From: Cepaea nemoralis
Taxonomy: Eukaryota > Mollusca > Gastropoda > Stylommatophora > Helicidae
Assembly (NCBI GenBank): GCA_014155875.1
Contig: JACEFZ010013245.1
Location: 34,139-98,138 of the forward strand
Direction of reading: 5' to 3'
DNA: 64,000 nucleotides
Shown: positions 1 through 10,998 of the stretch, one piece after another
Layout of the letters: every line of letters starts with the position of its first letter
Position numbering within the stretch: the first letter of the stretch is position 1
Made by a program: the position numbers and the translations under genes
Notes under the pieces: model-generated
What the model saw: only the letters and a program-made list of their open reading frames with translations
Told to the model about the DNA's origin: nothing
Database searches by the model: none

Positions 1-1020
1 ATTAAAGACTTGTTGGAGTGTAAGTAAGTGAGAAGTCATGTCTGAAGGAAGAATGGATAGTAAATCTCTCTTGTCAGGTAGTAATAGTAAAATATTTTGA
101 TTTGGTTGTAATACAATCGTTTTTGCCCCTTTGTTGGCGTACTGTCTGTACCTAAAACCTTTCTCCTGTAATGATGTTCTGGCCAGTATACAGGATCTAA
201 TGATTTTGTCTCTGGTGTCAGTGACCAAATCTTAGGTGGAAACTGGTAATTGGGTGTTTACGGGTTGTGATATTATATCTTTGTAAATAGTGAGAGGTCC
301 TCTTGGGTTCGCTCCATATATCAATTCAAACGGAGAGAACCCCGTGCTTGATTGTGGGACTTCTCTGTATGCGAACAGCACCGTTGGGAGAAGTATATCC
401 CAATCGGCTGGATTTTCAGCTGTCACTTTGGATAACATATGTTTTAAGTCCCCATTCAATTTTTCGCAAATTCCATTTGCGGCCGGTCGATAGGGACTTG
501 TAAAACATTGTTTTATGCCTAGTAACTTAGTTACCGATTGGGTGGCATTAGATATGAATTGCGTTCCTCTATCCGATATTATCTTCTTCGGAAAGCCAAA
601 ACGGGAGAATATCTGTAATAATAGATTTTAATGGAATCATTTCTGCCCACCTTGAACACAAATCAACGAGTGTAAAAATGTATCTATTTCCTTTGATTGA
701 GATGTGGTTCAAAGGACCCACTAAATCAACCGCCACGATTTGAAATGGTCTCGAGGCAGGTTGTGGTTGATTGAATTTCTGCCGTAGGGCTTTTCCCTTT
801 TTGATTAGTTTCTGACAGGTATCACATGATTTACAATGGGTTTTTATGTCTTGGCAAAATTTAGGCCAATAAAATTGGCTCAGGACTCTGGCCTGGTTTT
901 TTCATAACCCATATGACCTCCGAAAGGTGAGTCATGGGCTATATGTAGCACTTTCTCACGATGTGACTGAGGTAGAACCACTTGCTGTATCGTGGTTTGA
1001 TCTCTGGTATATAATCTCGT
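1..1020 (-). pseudogene. Integrase (H2C2 finger, DDE core, GPY/F end) of the Ty3/Gmr1-like element, frameshifted
   Basis: Integrase inserts element cDNA into the host genome. On the minus strand the H2C2 zinc finger shows His in HIAHDSPFGGH (about 905-955) and Cys in HCKSCDTC (about 800-835). The catalytic core shows the first Asp in VAVDLVGP (about 715-735), the second in ISDRGTQF (about 555-580) and the Glu in NGICEKLNG (about 450-475). The 232-459 stretch is the core end, containing the LLPTVLFAYREVPQSSTGFS signature. Bases 1-180 encode a GPY/F-like tail (LLLLPDKRDLLS). At least two one-base shifts are visible, near 885 (between finger halves) and near 600-620 (before the second Asp). All catalytic residues remain readable despite the breaks. 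Confidence 0.8.
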
Positions 1021-1499
1021 TAAATATTGTTATTTAGTCTAAATGTCCAAGAAGCGTTTTTCGTCAATTTTGGCTTAATCCTACTAGTCGAAAGTATTGC
1101 GAAAGGGTTGGATCTGCTTTTTGTTCTTCTATAAACTCGGTGGTGGTAATATTGGGTGAAATGATTTGTAGCGACTCCTGAAGTTGGTCGTTGTGGGTTT
1201 TGTGTGTCATTTGTCTTGTTACTATATTAGCGTATTGTGTGTGTTGTTGCACATTTACAGGCTCAATATTTTGTGGATCGATGGCGTCCTCAGTTTCGAG
1301 GTGTTAATTTGATGGTATCATTGAAAGATTCAACCGCCCCTGTATTCTGCACCTCTGTGAATTCGTTTCGAATTCCGTCATCGGTTGTCTCCCTTATGCT
1401 TTTGGCAGTTTGAAACATGCACGCGTGGTTTTCATTTTGGAATCGCCTGTTTGGTTTTTGGATACAGTTTTTCTGTTCCATTCTCTGATTTCTTTTTCA

Positions 1500-1770
1500 G
1501 AGCAAGATCTTATTTTGGGAAAAATCCCAAGGATGTTTTCAGCGGCAGGATTTTTAGTACTGCCATAGATTTGTCCTGATATAAAGGTGCCCGAATTTCG
1601 GCAAGTGCTAGGGGTATCTTTATAGTGCCTGCGAAAGTGCGACCGTACGATTGTGTGTGTGTCTTTGCATTTAAATAATGTTCTCTTAATTCCACAAAGA
1701 GTCGCCCCCGGGAAACGCGTATTAATGACATTGTTTTTATTAACAAAACCTGTTGCAAACTTTAACTTGC
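1500..1770 (-). pseudogene. Protease-like region of the Ty3/Gmr1-like element
   Basis: An 80-codon open stretch on the minus strand contains GTIKIPLALAEIRAPLYQD. This resembles the region after the active site in retroelement proteases of this group (a 'P-A-x-V-x-I-x-T/S-P' strand followed by a short hydrophobic segment). It lies between the gag knuckles and the integrase, where a protease belongs. I see no DTG/DSG catalytic triplet in the same frame, so the active site is lost, frameshifted or unrecognised. A linker follows at 1064-1481; it contains FIEEQKADPTLSQYF, typical of the segment just before the integrase finger. Confidence 0.45.
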
Positions 1771-1999
1771 CTGTTGATGTTTAAAGGGTGCGTTGGCCCT
1801 TTCGTTAGAAACTGGGATTGTGTGGCCGCATAACAAAGTTTTATCAAGCGAAATTTTCTCAGGTGTTACATGTGTTATCAGTGATGGTGTTAATGATTTC
1901 TACTGCATTACCTAACTCACTCGCACTTCATTCTGGATGTCGCATTCGTTCTGTTGTTCAATTTCTTCATCTGAGGTGTGTTTTTAATGCGGCATTTGC

Positions 2000-3226
2000 C
2001 CGCTTCATCATCTTTCGCCCATCACAGCGTGCTGAATAGTGGCAAAGCTCGAACAAAAATAACATTTAACTGCTCTCTGATATGCGTTCCTTTTGTTCTT
2101 TTGTTTTTCCACTATCATTTGGAGATGGTGTGGATAATTTGGTGATTTGTCACACATCGCGTACTGTTCGTGTGTCAGATGACAATACTGGCACATTACT
2201 GGCTTTGTGAACTTAGAGCGTTGTTTGAACCTATTTTCATTTGGTTTTGAATATTTGGTGTTTGTAACCGCTGCTGTTTCATTTGGCTCATATTCAACTG
2301 AAAAATATCGCGGTTCGCTGTAAAATATGCGCTCCCCTTATTTTCTATTTCTTGAATAGTTTTACAATCCATTTGCCTCAAAATTTAGAAAAAGGTGTTG
2401 GTATTGTGCTAATAATTTTATCAATTATAATTAGCTCCTTCAGTTTATCATGGTTGTTATTTGTTTTTGCTGAGGTTATCCATTTTGTACAAATATCTTG
2501 GACTGTAGACACGTAAGTCTATGAAAGTTTGGTTAGGTAATGGGGTTAATTTGGAGAACTGTAGTTGATAGCCTGCTGTATCTAGTGAAAAATGTTGCAG
2601 TATTCTTTGTTTCAAATAGTCGTAATCTTTCCTCATGTCTTGTGGAGCTGTCTCTATCACTTTTAAGGGCTCTAAAAGCTAAATTTCTCATCAGAATAAA
2701 TGACCAGTCGACTTTGCGACGTTATGGTAAGTCATCAAACACTCGAAGTTCTCTAAGTATGCGCTTATTGAATCTCCTGAACAAAACGGCTTGACTAGGC
2801 CTTTATATTTGTTGTATTTTTGTTCATCTTCTTTACTTCTAATTTTGTTTACTGACATTTCTAAGTTGGAGTCAATTTCCATTTGTTTCAGTTTTATCTG
2901 TGTTTCTGCGCTTAATTGGGCTTGCTTGGTCGCAGCTTCGAGCTCCATTTGCATCTTCTTCTCTTGAGCCTGCAGTTGCATTTTCTTTTCTTCAGCTTCC
3001 ATTTGCATCTTTCTGTCCTCAGCCTCAATTTGCATCTTCTTCTCTTGAGCCTGCAGTTGCATTTTCTTTTCTTCAGCTTCTTTTGCATCTTTCTTTCTTC
3101 CCTTTCTGTTGCTCTTTCTTCTCGTGCAATATTTTCTGAATGTGTCTTTTGTGCCCATTCTGAAAGTTTTTCCTCAATATATCCTAACCTAATACCTAAT
3201 TCAATGCACTGTTCTAATGTTGACAT
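2000..3226 (-). pseudogene. gag: gag-like protein of Ty3/Gmr1-like element, frameshifted
   Basis: The start at 3226 gives MSTLEQCIELG, then a strongly charged coiled coil built from tandem repeats of the type EEKKMQLQAQEKKMQ (nt about 2920-3130). The repeat has probably expanded locally, and the reading frame changes inside it (near 3070-3100). After it comes a segment with PFCSGDSISAYLENFE (about 2700-2800), then a SCAN/gag-like stretch at 2457-2660 (DMRKDYDYLKQRIL). Near 2008-2200 there is a C-x2-C-x3-H-x5-C motif (CQYCHLTHEQYAMC) and a second CYFC-type cluster, taken as nucleic-acid-binding knuckles. Gag proteins coat element RNA in cytoplasmic particles. The frame is broken several times. 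The assignment rests on N-terminal style and context; the knuckle assignment is less sure. Confidence 0.65.
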
Positions 3227-3260
3227 CTTGTATTTTAGTTATTGTTCACTTTATTGAAAT

Positions 3261-4378
3261 TAAATCCCTTTGAAATTAGTTTTGGTGTACAAAAGTTGGT
3301 TATCCCCCTTAATGTTTACATTCAAATTTACACGAGCAGGTTTACTTGGTTATGAGATTGGCATACATATAAAAATCAATACAAAGAAAAATGTTACAAC
3401 AATGAATCATGGATGAGTATCGCTTAGGGACATAATGAGCATGAAATGAAACTCATCTTATTTTTCCTGGTCTCTCGACTGTAGTCTTGTTTTGTTTTCC
3501 TGTTTTCTCGCCACTGCTGGAGGACATGTTACATACACACGATATTTCGCGGAACAATCTGATGTTGGAATAAAAAAAAAACATAGTAACTGTCAATGTA
3601 ATTGTCACAGTCATGTCAATGTCAAATTTCATGATCATCATAATTTCAAATATCAAATATTTTTGTAGAGGGACTATAATAGCTCATTCACAGATAATAT
3701 GATGATAGCTGTAAAGTTTTTGACTTTATCATGTATGAGAGTTGATATATTTTTTTTTTACTTGGCAAAACCAAGAGCTGTCTGTAAAGTAAAGCTTGTG
3801 ATTGCCAAAACCGGCTTGCCCCAAATAGCCTGTCACCGTCCTAGATCTCTAGGGGAATGAAGCTCGGGCTCATACAGGCAACAAACTCCGTTCATATGCA
3901 ATCTAACATCATTTATTATTATTATGTTACAGTAAGCTGGCGAAGAGAGTTTTCGCAAGCCAGCAATCTGCAAGTTGCGTATCACAGGAGTTTACAATAA
4001 ACATGATTATCACAACAACTCTATCAGCTATCTAACATATGCATAAGACCCCTAAATACACTTGGGTCTAAACTATCAAGTCCCCCTTAAGGTAAGCCCT
4101 GTTGCTTCCTCGATGTCCAGTCCGTGTCTGCCTTTCCACACGTGTCGCAATCCGACACGGGTGGTAACTCTCTCTGAGTTTCTCGTGGACCCCGCAATCG
4201 GCGGGCCCCATCGGTGTCCACGGGGCTGTGGACACACTGACCGGTCCTTCGAGAAGGCTCTGGATTATTCGAGCCTTCGAGTGACTCGGTTCTTTCACTT
4301 TAGCTTGAGTTCTATCCCTTCTCTAGTCTCTCTTACTTTTATGTTGGTACCGCCCTTATGTGAGGCTGTGACACATAC
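3261..4378. other. Gene-free stretch between the Ty3-type gag and the next LINE; candidate leader/LTR
   Basis: This stretch should contain the leader, primer-binding site and possibly the 5' LTR of the minus-strand element. I could not define LTR ends because no second LTR is in the window. A minus-strand AATAAA lies near 3911-3916, and a ten-base TCCCCCTTAA occurs at about 3306 and about 4081. Positions 4060-4378 are GC-richer and contain short inverted repeats. Nothing coding is supported. Confidence 0.4.
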
Positions 4379-6198
4379 CTTGGACTAACATTTGATGGCA
4401 GGCTGACATGGAGAAAGCACATCAACAAAGCAGTAGCAAAAGCCAGAAGGAAAATAGCCACCCTGAGAAAACTCAGTGGATCCACATGGGGAGCCAGTGA
4501 GAAAATACTTAGCAAAGTTTATCAACAGAGCATACGACCACACCAGAAATACGGATCAACTGTATGGTGTTCAGCAAAAAAAAAAAAAAAAACGGCACAC
4601 CAAGAGCTGGACAATGTGCACATTCAAGCACTTAAAGTCACCACAGGAGGGATGAGATCAACCCCTATAGCGGAGATGGAGAAGTTGGGGAGGACACAAG
4701 CACTGAGAGAGCGCAGAGATACGAAAACGCTAATACAAGCAGAAAAGTTCCTCAGCTTGCCAGGCCACCCTACGAAGAACAGATATGAAAACTTAGCTAT
4801 GGGGCGGTTGAAAAGACGCAGTTTTATCCACCAGGCCAAACAACTCTGCAGAGAAACCACCGATCTGGTCACAGTTGGTATCCTCCTGAAAACTATTCCA
4901 GAGTGAACTCCATGGAAAGATGAACATTGACTGTCATTACAAATCCAGACAAAAGTGAGAGGAATATTTGACAAGGAAGAACAGAACAGTGTACAGCGCA
5001 GAACAGCCACTCGCTTCAAGTTCAATTCAATTCAATTCAATTCCTTGATGAAGAATACCCACAGGACCTCTGGATCCGAGTCTACACAGATGGGTCAGCA
5101 CAAAATGCTGTTCGAAATGGAAGAGCGGGAGTGTACATAGAATACCCAAATAATACTAGTGACACGACCAGAGTACCAACAGGAAAGTACTGCCATAACT
5201 ATGATGCTGAAATTGAGGTAATCACAATAGCAACTGAGAAATTACAAAATACCAGCCATGGTACACAACCCGTGGTGTTATTGAGTGATGCAAAATCGGT
5301 ACTCGAGGCGCTGCTGTCTGGGAAATTACCAGTACTAAGAACACTACTTTCTGAACTTAGCAGTCAGCATAACGTCACCATTCAGTGGAACCATCCCACT
5401 GTGGAGTACCCGGAAACGACAGAGCTGATCGATTGTCTAAGGAAGGAGCAAAAGAAGAACAGCTGATGTGCCAGTTGCATCCACCAAAAGAAAAGAATGA
5501 TCAGATCAATCAGAAAGCCTCCAAAACCTGCTCAAGATGACTACCACATTATGGACAGACCAGAACAAGTTATTCTGCGCCTCAGAACAGGACACAATAG
5601 ATTACACAACCACATATATACAAAATTCAAGATTGGCGAATCAGCCATGTCCAGGGACGCAGAGGTGTTTCCAAGTAACCAGGGCTGGGTTCTATAATGG
5701 CCAAGACCTACTGAGGCGTTTTCGCCGAGAGTCCTGGGCAACAGGTCCCTTTGGGGTCCTGGCTAAAGTCAGTAGGATCGTTGATTCCTCCGAAGTCGGA
5801 GAGTGTTTGCCTGCACGGCGAGGAACCACCAGTCTGCACACCAATAAGCCAGACATGGGACAGCGGATACATACGCAAACCTCAGGTCTTGTATGATATC
5901 ACACTGATGCTGTCTTCATCAGACATACAGGACTTCACGCTGGAGTATATAGCCAGCGAACACAAGCAAGCAAGCAAGGAAGCAAGCAAGCCATGTGCAC
6001 ATGTGGATTGGCGTCGCAGACAGCAGAGCACATACTCCAAGACTACCCAAAATATAAATACAACATATCTAGACAAACCTTCTGGCCTAGAGAGACGACA
6101 GTGGAAGATAAACTCTATGGACGGCTGAGTTAACTAAGAAAGACAGTTAAATTCATACAAGAGACAACACTGCAGTTATAGACATATTTCAAGCGAAC
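4379..6198 (+). pseudogene. LINE fragment: RT thumb, RNase H and C-terminal domain, broken
   Basis: The copy begins abruptly at 4379 (5' truncated) with the RT motif LGLTFDGRLTWRKHI, followed by the thumb and connection region (4616-4906). An RNase H domain follows at about 5040-5440: first Asp in YTDGSA (about 5080), Glu in DAEIEV (about 5205), second Asp in LSDAKS (about 5285). The last Asp (PGNDRADRLSKEG) is readable only after a frameshift near 5395. The tail VILRLRTGHNRLHNHIYTKF (5570-5640) is the usual end of I/Jockey-type LINEs with RNase H. It is split by a 338-bp insertion at 5651-5988 and resumes at 5997 (AEHILQDYPKYKY), ending near 6170. A poly(A) run at 4577-4594 also disrupts the frame. 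A GAA tail follows. Clade not assigned. Confidence 0.75.
5651..5988 (+). mobile_element. Short retroposon with (AAGC)n tail inserted in the LINE C-terminus; 8-bp TSD
   Basis: The LINE protein reading stops at 5650 and resumes at 5997. The insertion is bounded by the direct repeat AGCCATGT at 5643-5650 and 5989-5996. A second copy at 61755-62100 starts with the same GGGACGCAGAGGTGTTTCC and ends with the same CAAG/AAGC tandem tail, so the boundaries are confirmed independently. No tRNA-like A/B box is obvious. It could be a SINE or the 3' end of an unrecognised LINE. Confidence 0.8.
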
Positions 6199-6306
6199 GG
6201 AAGAAGAAGAAGAAGAAGAAGAAGAAGAAGAAGAAGAAGAAGAAGAAGAAGAAGAAGAAGAAGAAGAAGAAGAAGAAGAAGAAGAAGAAGAAGAAGAAGA
6301 AGAAGC
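6198..6306 (+). repeat. (GAA)n microsatellite, LINE 3' tail
   Basis: About 36 GAA/AGA trinucleotides directly follow the LINE 3' end (ATTTCAAGCGAACGGAAGAAG), so the array probably expanded from the element's own tail. Confidence 0.9.
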
Positions 6307-6329
6307 TACCACTTTCTCCTACTGCTACA

Positions 6330-6545
6330 CACGTCAAGAGGTCTGCGTGGCCGCGGTGCTAAATGCACTTGTGCTTAGACTTTCATGTGTGTTGACGGTG
6401 GGGTAGCGGGTTAATTACCTACACCGGTCACTTGGACTTCATTAATGACTTCTTGTTCAGAAAGCAATGGCAAACTACGCCTTGTAAATCAGCTTAGGAT
6501 TGGAGGTTGATTGCGACGTCTTGCCAAAGGACATACAGCATTTAA
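6330..6545 (+). mobile_element. Chimeric SINE: tRNA-like head of the SINE-C type joined to a SINE-A body
   Basis: The head GAGGTCTGCGTGGCCGCGGT with a B-box-like GGGTTAATTACC around 6405-6420 resembles the SINE-C head. From about 6455 the sequence becomes SINE-A body (CAGAAAGCAATGGCAAACTAC, then GATTGCGACGTC). Its end, CTTGCCAAAGGACATAC, runs directly into the 58-bp minisatellite. Confidence 0.6.
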
Positions 6546-9135
6546 CAGCGTTTCCTAATATCTACGGTTAGAAGAAGCTTTCTATAGGACATACAACATT
6601 TAATAGTGTCACCTCATATCTACGGTTAGAAGAAGCTTTCTATAGGACATACAACATTTAATAGTGTCACCTCATGTCTGCGGTTAGAAGAAGCTTTCTA
6701 TAGGACATACAACATTTAATAGTGTCACCTCATGTCTGCGGTTAGAAGAAGCTTTCTATAGGACATACAACATTTAATAGTGTCACCTCATGTCAGCGGT
6801 TAGAAGAAGCTTTCTATAGGACATACATTTAATAGTGTCACCTTATGTCTGCGGTTAGAAGAAGCTCTCTATAGGACATACAACATTTAATAGTGTCACC
6901 TCATGTCTGCGGTTAGAAGAAGCTTTCTATAGGACATACAACATTTAATAGTGTCACCTCATATCTACGGTTAGAAGAAGCTTTCTATAGGACATACAAC
7001 ATTTAATAGTGTCACCTCATGTCTGCGGTTAGAAGAAGCTTTCTGTAGGACATACAACATTTAATAGTGTCACCTCATGTCTGCGGTTAGAAGAAGCTTT
7101 CTATAGGACATACAACATTTAATAGTGTCACCTCATGTCTGCGGTTAGAAGAAGCTTTCTATAGGACATACAACATTTAATAGTGTCACCTCATGTCTGC
7201 GGTTAGAAGAAGCTTTCTATAGGACAGTACAACATTTAATAGTGTCACCTCATGTCTGCGGTTAGAAGAAGCTTTCTATAGGACATACAACATTTAATAG
7301 TGTCACCTCATGTCTACGGTTAGAAGAAGCTTTCTATAGGACATACAACATTTAATAGTGTCACCTCATGTCTGCGGTTAGAAGAAGCTTTCTATAGGAC
7401 ATACAACATTTAATAGTGTCACCTCATGTCTGCGGTTAGAAGAAGCTTTCTATAGGACATACAACATTTAATAGTGTCACCTCATGTCTGCGGTTAGAAG
7501 AAGCTTGCCAAAGGACATACAACATTTCATAGTGTCACCTCATGTCTGCGGTTAGAAGAAGCTTTCTATAGGACATACAACAATTAATAGTGTCACCTCA
7601 TGTCTGCGGTTAGAAGAAGCTTTCTATAGGACATACAACATTTAATAGTGTCACCTCATGTCTGCGGTTAGAAGAAGCTTGCCAAAGGACATACAACATT
7701 TAATAGTGTCACCTCATGTCTACGGTTAGAAGAAGCTTTCTATAGGACATACAACATTTAATAGTGTCACCTCATGTCTACGGTTAGAAGAAGCTTTCTA
7801 TAGGACATACAACATTTAATAGTGTCACCTCATGTCTGCGGTTAGAAAGAAGCTTTTCTATAGGACATACAACATTTAATAGTGTCACCTCATGTCAGCC
7901 GGTTAGAAGAAGCTTTCTATAGGACATACAACATTTTAATAGTGTCACCTCATGTCTGCGGTTAGAAGAAGCTTTTCTATAGGACATACAACATTTAATA
8001 GTGTCACCTCATGTCTGCGGTTAGAAGAAAGCTTTCTATAGGACATACAACATTTAATAGGGTCACCTCATGTCTGCGGTTAGAAGAAGCTTTTCTATAG
8101 GACATACAAACATTATAATAGTGTCCACCTCATGTCTGCGGTTAGAAGAAGCTTTCTATAGGACATACAACATTTAATAGTGTCACCTCATGTCTGACGG
8201 TTAGAAGAAGCTTTCTATAGGACATACAACATTTAATAGTGTCACCTCATGTCTGCGGTTAGAAGAAGCTTTCTATAGGACATACAACATTTAATAGTGT
8301 CACCTCATGTCTGCGGTTAGAAGAAGCTTTCTATAGGACATACAACATTTAATAGTGTCACCCTCATGTCTGCGGTTAGAAGAAGCTTTCTATAGGACAT
8401 ACAACATTTAATAGTGTCACCTCATGTCTGCGGTTAGAAGAAGCTTTCTATAGGACATACAACATTTAATAGTGTCACCTCATGTCTGCGGTTAGAAGAA
8501 GCTTTCTATAGGACATACAACATAATAGTGTCACCTCATTCTGCGGTAAAGAAGCTTGCAGACATACAACATTTAATAGTGTCACCTCATGTCTACGGTT
8601 AGAAGAAGCTTTCTATAGGACATACAACATTAATAGTGTCACCTCATGTCTACGGTAGAAGAAGCTTTCTATAGGACATACAACATTTAATAGTGTCACC
8701 TCATGTCTGCGGTTAGAAGAAGCTTTCTATAGGACATACAACATTTATAGTGTCACCTCATGTCTGCGGTTAGAAGAAGCTTGCCAAAGGACATACAACA
8801 TTTAATGGTGTCACCTCATGTCTACGGTTAGAAGAAGCTTTCTATAGGACATACAACATTTAATAGTGTCACCTCATGTCTACGGTTAGAAGAAGCTTGC
8901 CAAAGGACATACAACATTTAATAGTGTTCACCTCATGTCTGCGGTTAGAAGAAGCTTTCTATAGGACATGCAACATTTAATAGTGTCACCTCATGTCTGC
9001 GGTTAGAAGAAGCTTGCCAAAGGACATGCAACATTTAATAGTGTCACCTTATGTCTGCGGTTAGAAGAAGCTTGCCAAAGGACATGCAACATTTAACAGG
9101 GTTTCTTGATACCTGCAGTTGGAAGAAGCTTGCCA
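6522..9135 (+). repeat. 58-bp minisatellite, about 44 units
   Basis: The tandem unit is 58 bp, running from CTTTCTATAGGACATACAAC through TTTAATAGTGTCACCTCATG to TCTGCGGTTAGAAGAAG. Two unit starts alternate: CTTTCTATA (common) and CTTGCCAAA (at about 7505, 7680, 8778, 8896, 9013 and 9072). The second is identical to the SINE-A end that precedes the array. Between about 7845 and 8560 there are many single-base indels, including one collapsed unit near 8520-8565. No reading frame crosses it. Confidence 0.95.
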
Positions 9136-9577
9136 AAAAAAGAAAAAAACTATCAGATGTGCTGCCTGTCTGAATGTCATATTGGACGCCCGTTAGGAGC
9201 GCAAGAGAAATTCTTTCCCACAAAAAATCAAATCGCAATGATCCGAGGACACTGCACCTGCCTATTCCTTGAGAGACAAATGCAGACTCCCACAATGATA
9301 TCAGTATATAGGAGAAATTAAGAAGAAAATGGGGTTATTCATTTGGTTATATAAGACTATCTGAGCAGTGCTGCCAGTTTCTCACAAAGGAATCAACCAG
9401 GCCAAAATGCCTCGAAAAGAGCCATAATGGACTTCACTCACGCTATAATAGCTCTAAATAAAACTCGATCCCTTTTAGGCCGAGTCTGCGGGGAGTGTCC
9501 TGTCAGCGGCTTCTCTTCCTTTGCTCGTTCATTGTGATAAACGTTTGGCCTTTGTGTTTCTTTCATTCAATGAAGAT

Positions 9578-9580
<3 letters not shown>
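9136..9580. other. No gene seen
   Basis: Mixed sequence with no motif, SINE or LINE similarity that I recognise. The open stretches here are short and unsupported. Confidence 0.5.
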
Positions 9581-9667
<87 letters not shown>

Positions 9668-9806
9668 AGCGACAGTAAAAGAGAAAGTGTGCGTGTTTGA
9701 AAGAAAGGCAAAGAAAGTAACGTATAGAGAGAAAGAAGAGGGAGGCACAGAGAGAAAAGAGTGTGGAAAAGAGAGAGGGAGAGAGATAACGTGACAGAAA
9801 AAGAGA

Positions 9807-9848
<42 letters not shown>

Positions 9849-10027
9849 ATGTAAAAGAGGGAGAGAAAGAGAGATATAGAGAGGCAGAGAGAGAGAGAGT
9901 ATATGTAAAAGAGGGAGAGAAAGAGAGATATAGAGAGGCAGAGAGAGAGAGAGAGTAAGAGATAGAGAGAGAAAGAGGGAGGCAGAAAGAGAGAAAGAGA
10001 AAACAGAAGGAAGAGAGAAAGGCAGAC

Positions 10028-10074
<47 letters not shown>

Positions 10075-10131
10075 AAGAGACAAAGAGAGGGATAAAGGGA
10101 GAAAAGGAGGGAGATAGAGTGCAATTGCGAA

Positions 10132-10181
<50 letters not shown>

Positions 10182-10290
10182 AGAAGAAGAAGAAGAAGAA
10201 GAAGAAGGAGGAGGAGGAGGAGGAGGAGGAGAAGAAGAAGAAGAAGAAGAAGAAGAAGAAGAAGAAGAAGAAGAAGAAGAAGAAGAAAGG
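9581..10290 (+). repeat. Long purine tract: (GA)n, degenerate GA with a duplicated 60-bp block, (GAA)n and (GGA)n
   Basis: The (GA)n runs at 9581-9664, 9815-9845, 10030-10073 and 10135-10178 are separated by degenerate purine-rich DNA. A block beginning AGTATATGTAAAAGAGGGAG occurs twice at 60-bp spacing (about 9844 and 9898). (GAA)n and (GGA)n follow at 10178-10286. Apparent proteins of repeated Ser/Leu or Arg/Glu are microsatellite artefacts. Confidence 0.95.
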
Positions 10291-10800
10291 TAGACAGACA
10301 CAATGGGAAAGATATAAAAACGACTTATGTTATTTTCAAAGTGTAGAGAATTCGGTTTACGGACGTCAAATATTCGACCCGTCTAGTCGAGGACAGAAGG
10401 TTATGCAGAATACAGAAAAAACCAAGACAAATGGCTCGTCTGTGTGGAATGGATAAAACGAAGTTATACATGAAGAAAGCAGTTTTATAAATGTGCAAAG
10501 CGATTATAACATGAAAGATATGAAGAAACACACGAAGATGGAATTAGATAAAGAGGGTTTAGAGAAATGCAAAAATTCGGAGCTAATTAGAAAAGGGAGA
10601 ACGGGCGAAATCACAAACATATCTTCTGTGAATTACGTTCGGCTGGACGCATGTGTTGCATAACATTGCCCGACATATTGACAGCTTTTGTGAATATCGT
10701 TAGAAGCGAACTAAGATAAAAAATGTGAATAAAGAGTAGTATAGAGAGCATGAAATGTGAAACAGGGGAGTGTTTGGGGACGGTAAGAGAACCCAAAGAT
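10291..10800. other. No gene seen
   Basis: AT-rich unremarkable sequence between the purine tract and a LINE tail. No conserved motif seen. Confidence 0.5.
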
Positions 10801-10960
10801 CGTCATCATGTGCCCTAACAAAAGGCGTTGGCGTTCATATCCCTGTGCAGGTGTTGGTACATTGTGGTCAGGATCAATTGTACTGATGATGTGTTCTATG
10901 CGACTGTCTGATGATGTGTTCTATGCGACTGTCTTAGACCACCCATCATTTGTCTGATAC
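10801..10960 (-). pseudogene. LINE 3'-end fragment
   Basis: On the minus strand the stretch reads HLHRDMNANAFC, then GT and a stop codon followed by TGATGA. This is the same C-terminal ending seen in the LINE pieces at 35955, 48600, 52314 and 62889. A 29-bp segment (GATGATGTGTTCTATGCGAC) is tandemly duplicated inside it at 10882-10941. Confidence 0.55.
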
Positions 10961-10998
10961 CAGCGCTATGTCTATAAGATCTGCTTATTAATATTATT

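Larger units (their letters stand above)
1..3260 (-). mobile_element. Decayed Ty3-type LTR retrotransposon, internal region, Gmr1-like domain order (partial)
   Basis: Reading the minus strand from about 3226 leftward gives, in order: a coiled-coil gag N-terminus, a SCAN/gag-like part, cysteine-rich knuckles, a protease-like region, a linker, an integrase with H2C2 finger and D,D,E core, and a GPY/F-like end running off the window at base 1. No reverse transcriptase or RNase H lies between the protease-like region and integrase. That order (PR-INT, with RT expected afterwards) is the one known for Gmr1-like Ty3 elements, so RT should lie just left of this window. Frameshifts interrupt gag and integrase, so the copy is dead. 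LTRs were not identified with confidence; one could lie in 3261-4378. Confidence 0.7.

Noticed and set aside
2900..3257. Plus-strand Leu/Phe-rich frames as membrane proteins
   Set aside because: Antisense shadows of the gag coiled-coil repeat.
3259..4378. A defined 5' LTR for the Ty3-type element
   Set aside because: No second LTR in the window for comparison and no convincing primer-binding site; left as a candidate region only.
6522..9135. CRISPR-like array of direct repeats
   Set aside because: Units are directly tandem with no unique spacers, and the context is a eukaryotic genome. The same applies to 39555-41350 and 44750-46300.
9563..10346. Long Ser/Leu-, Arg- and Glu-rich reading frames in the purine tract
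   Set aside because: They appear on both strands and in several frames, as expected for (GA)n and (GAA)n; no codon-level signal beyond the microsatellite.
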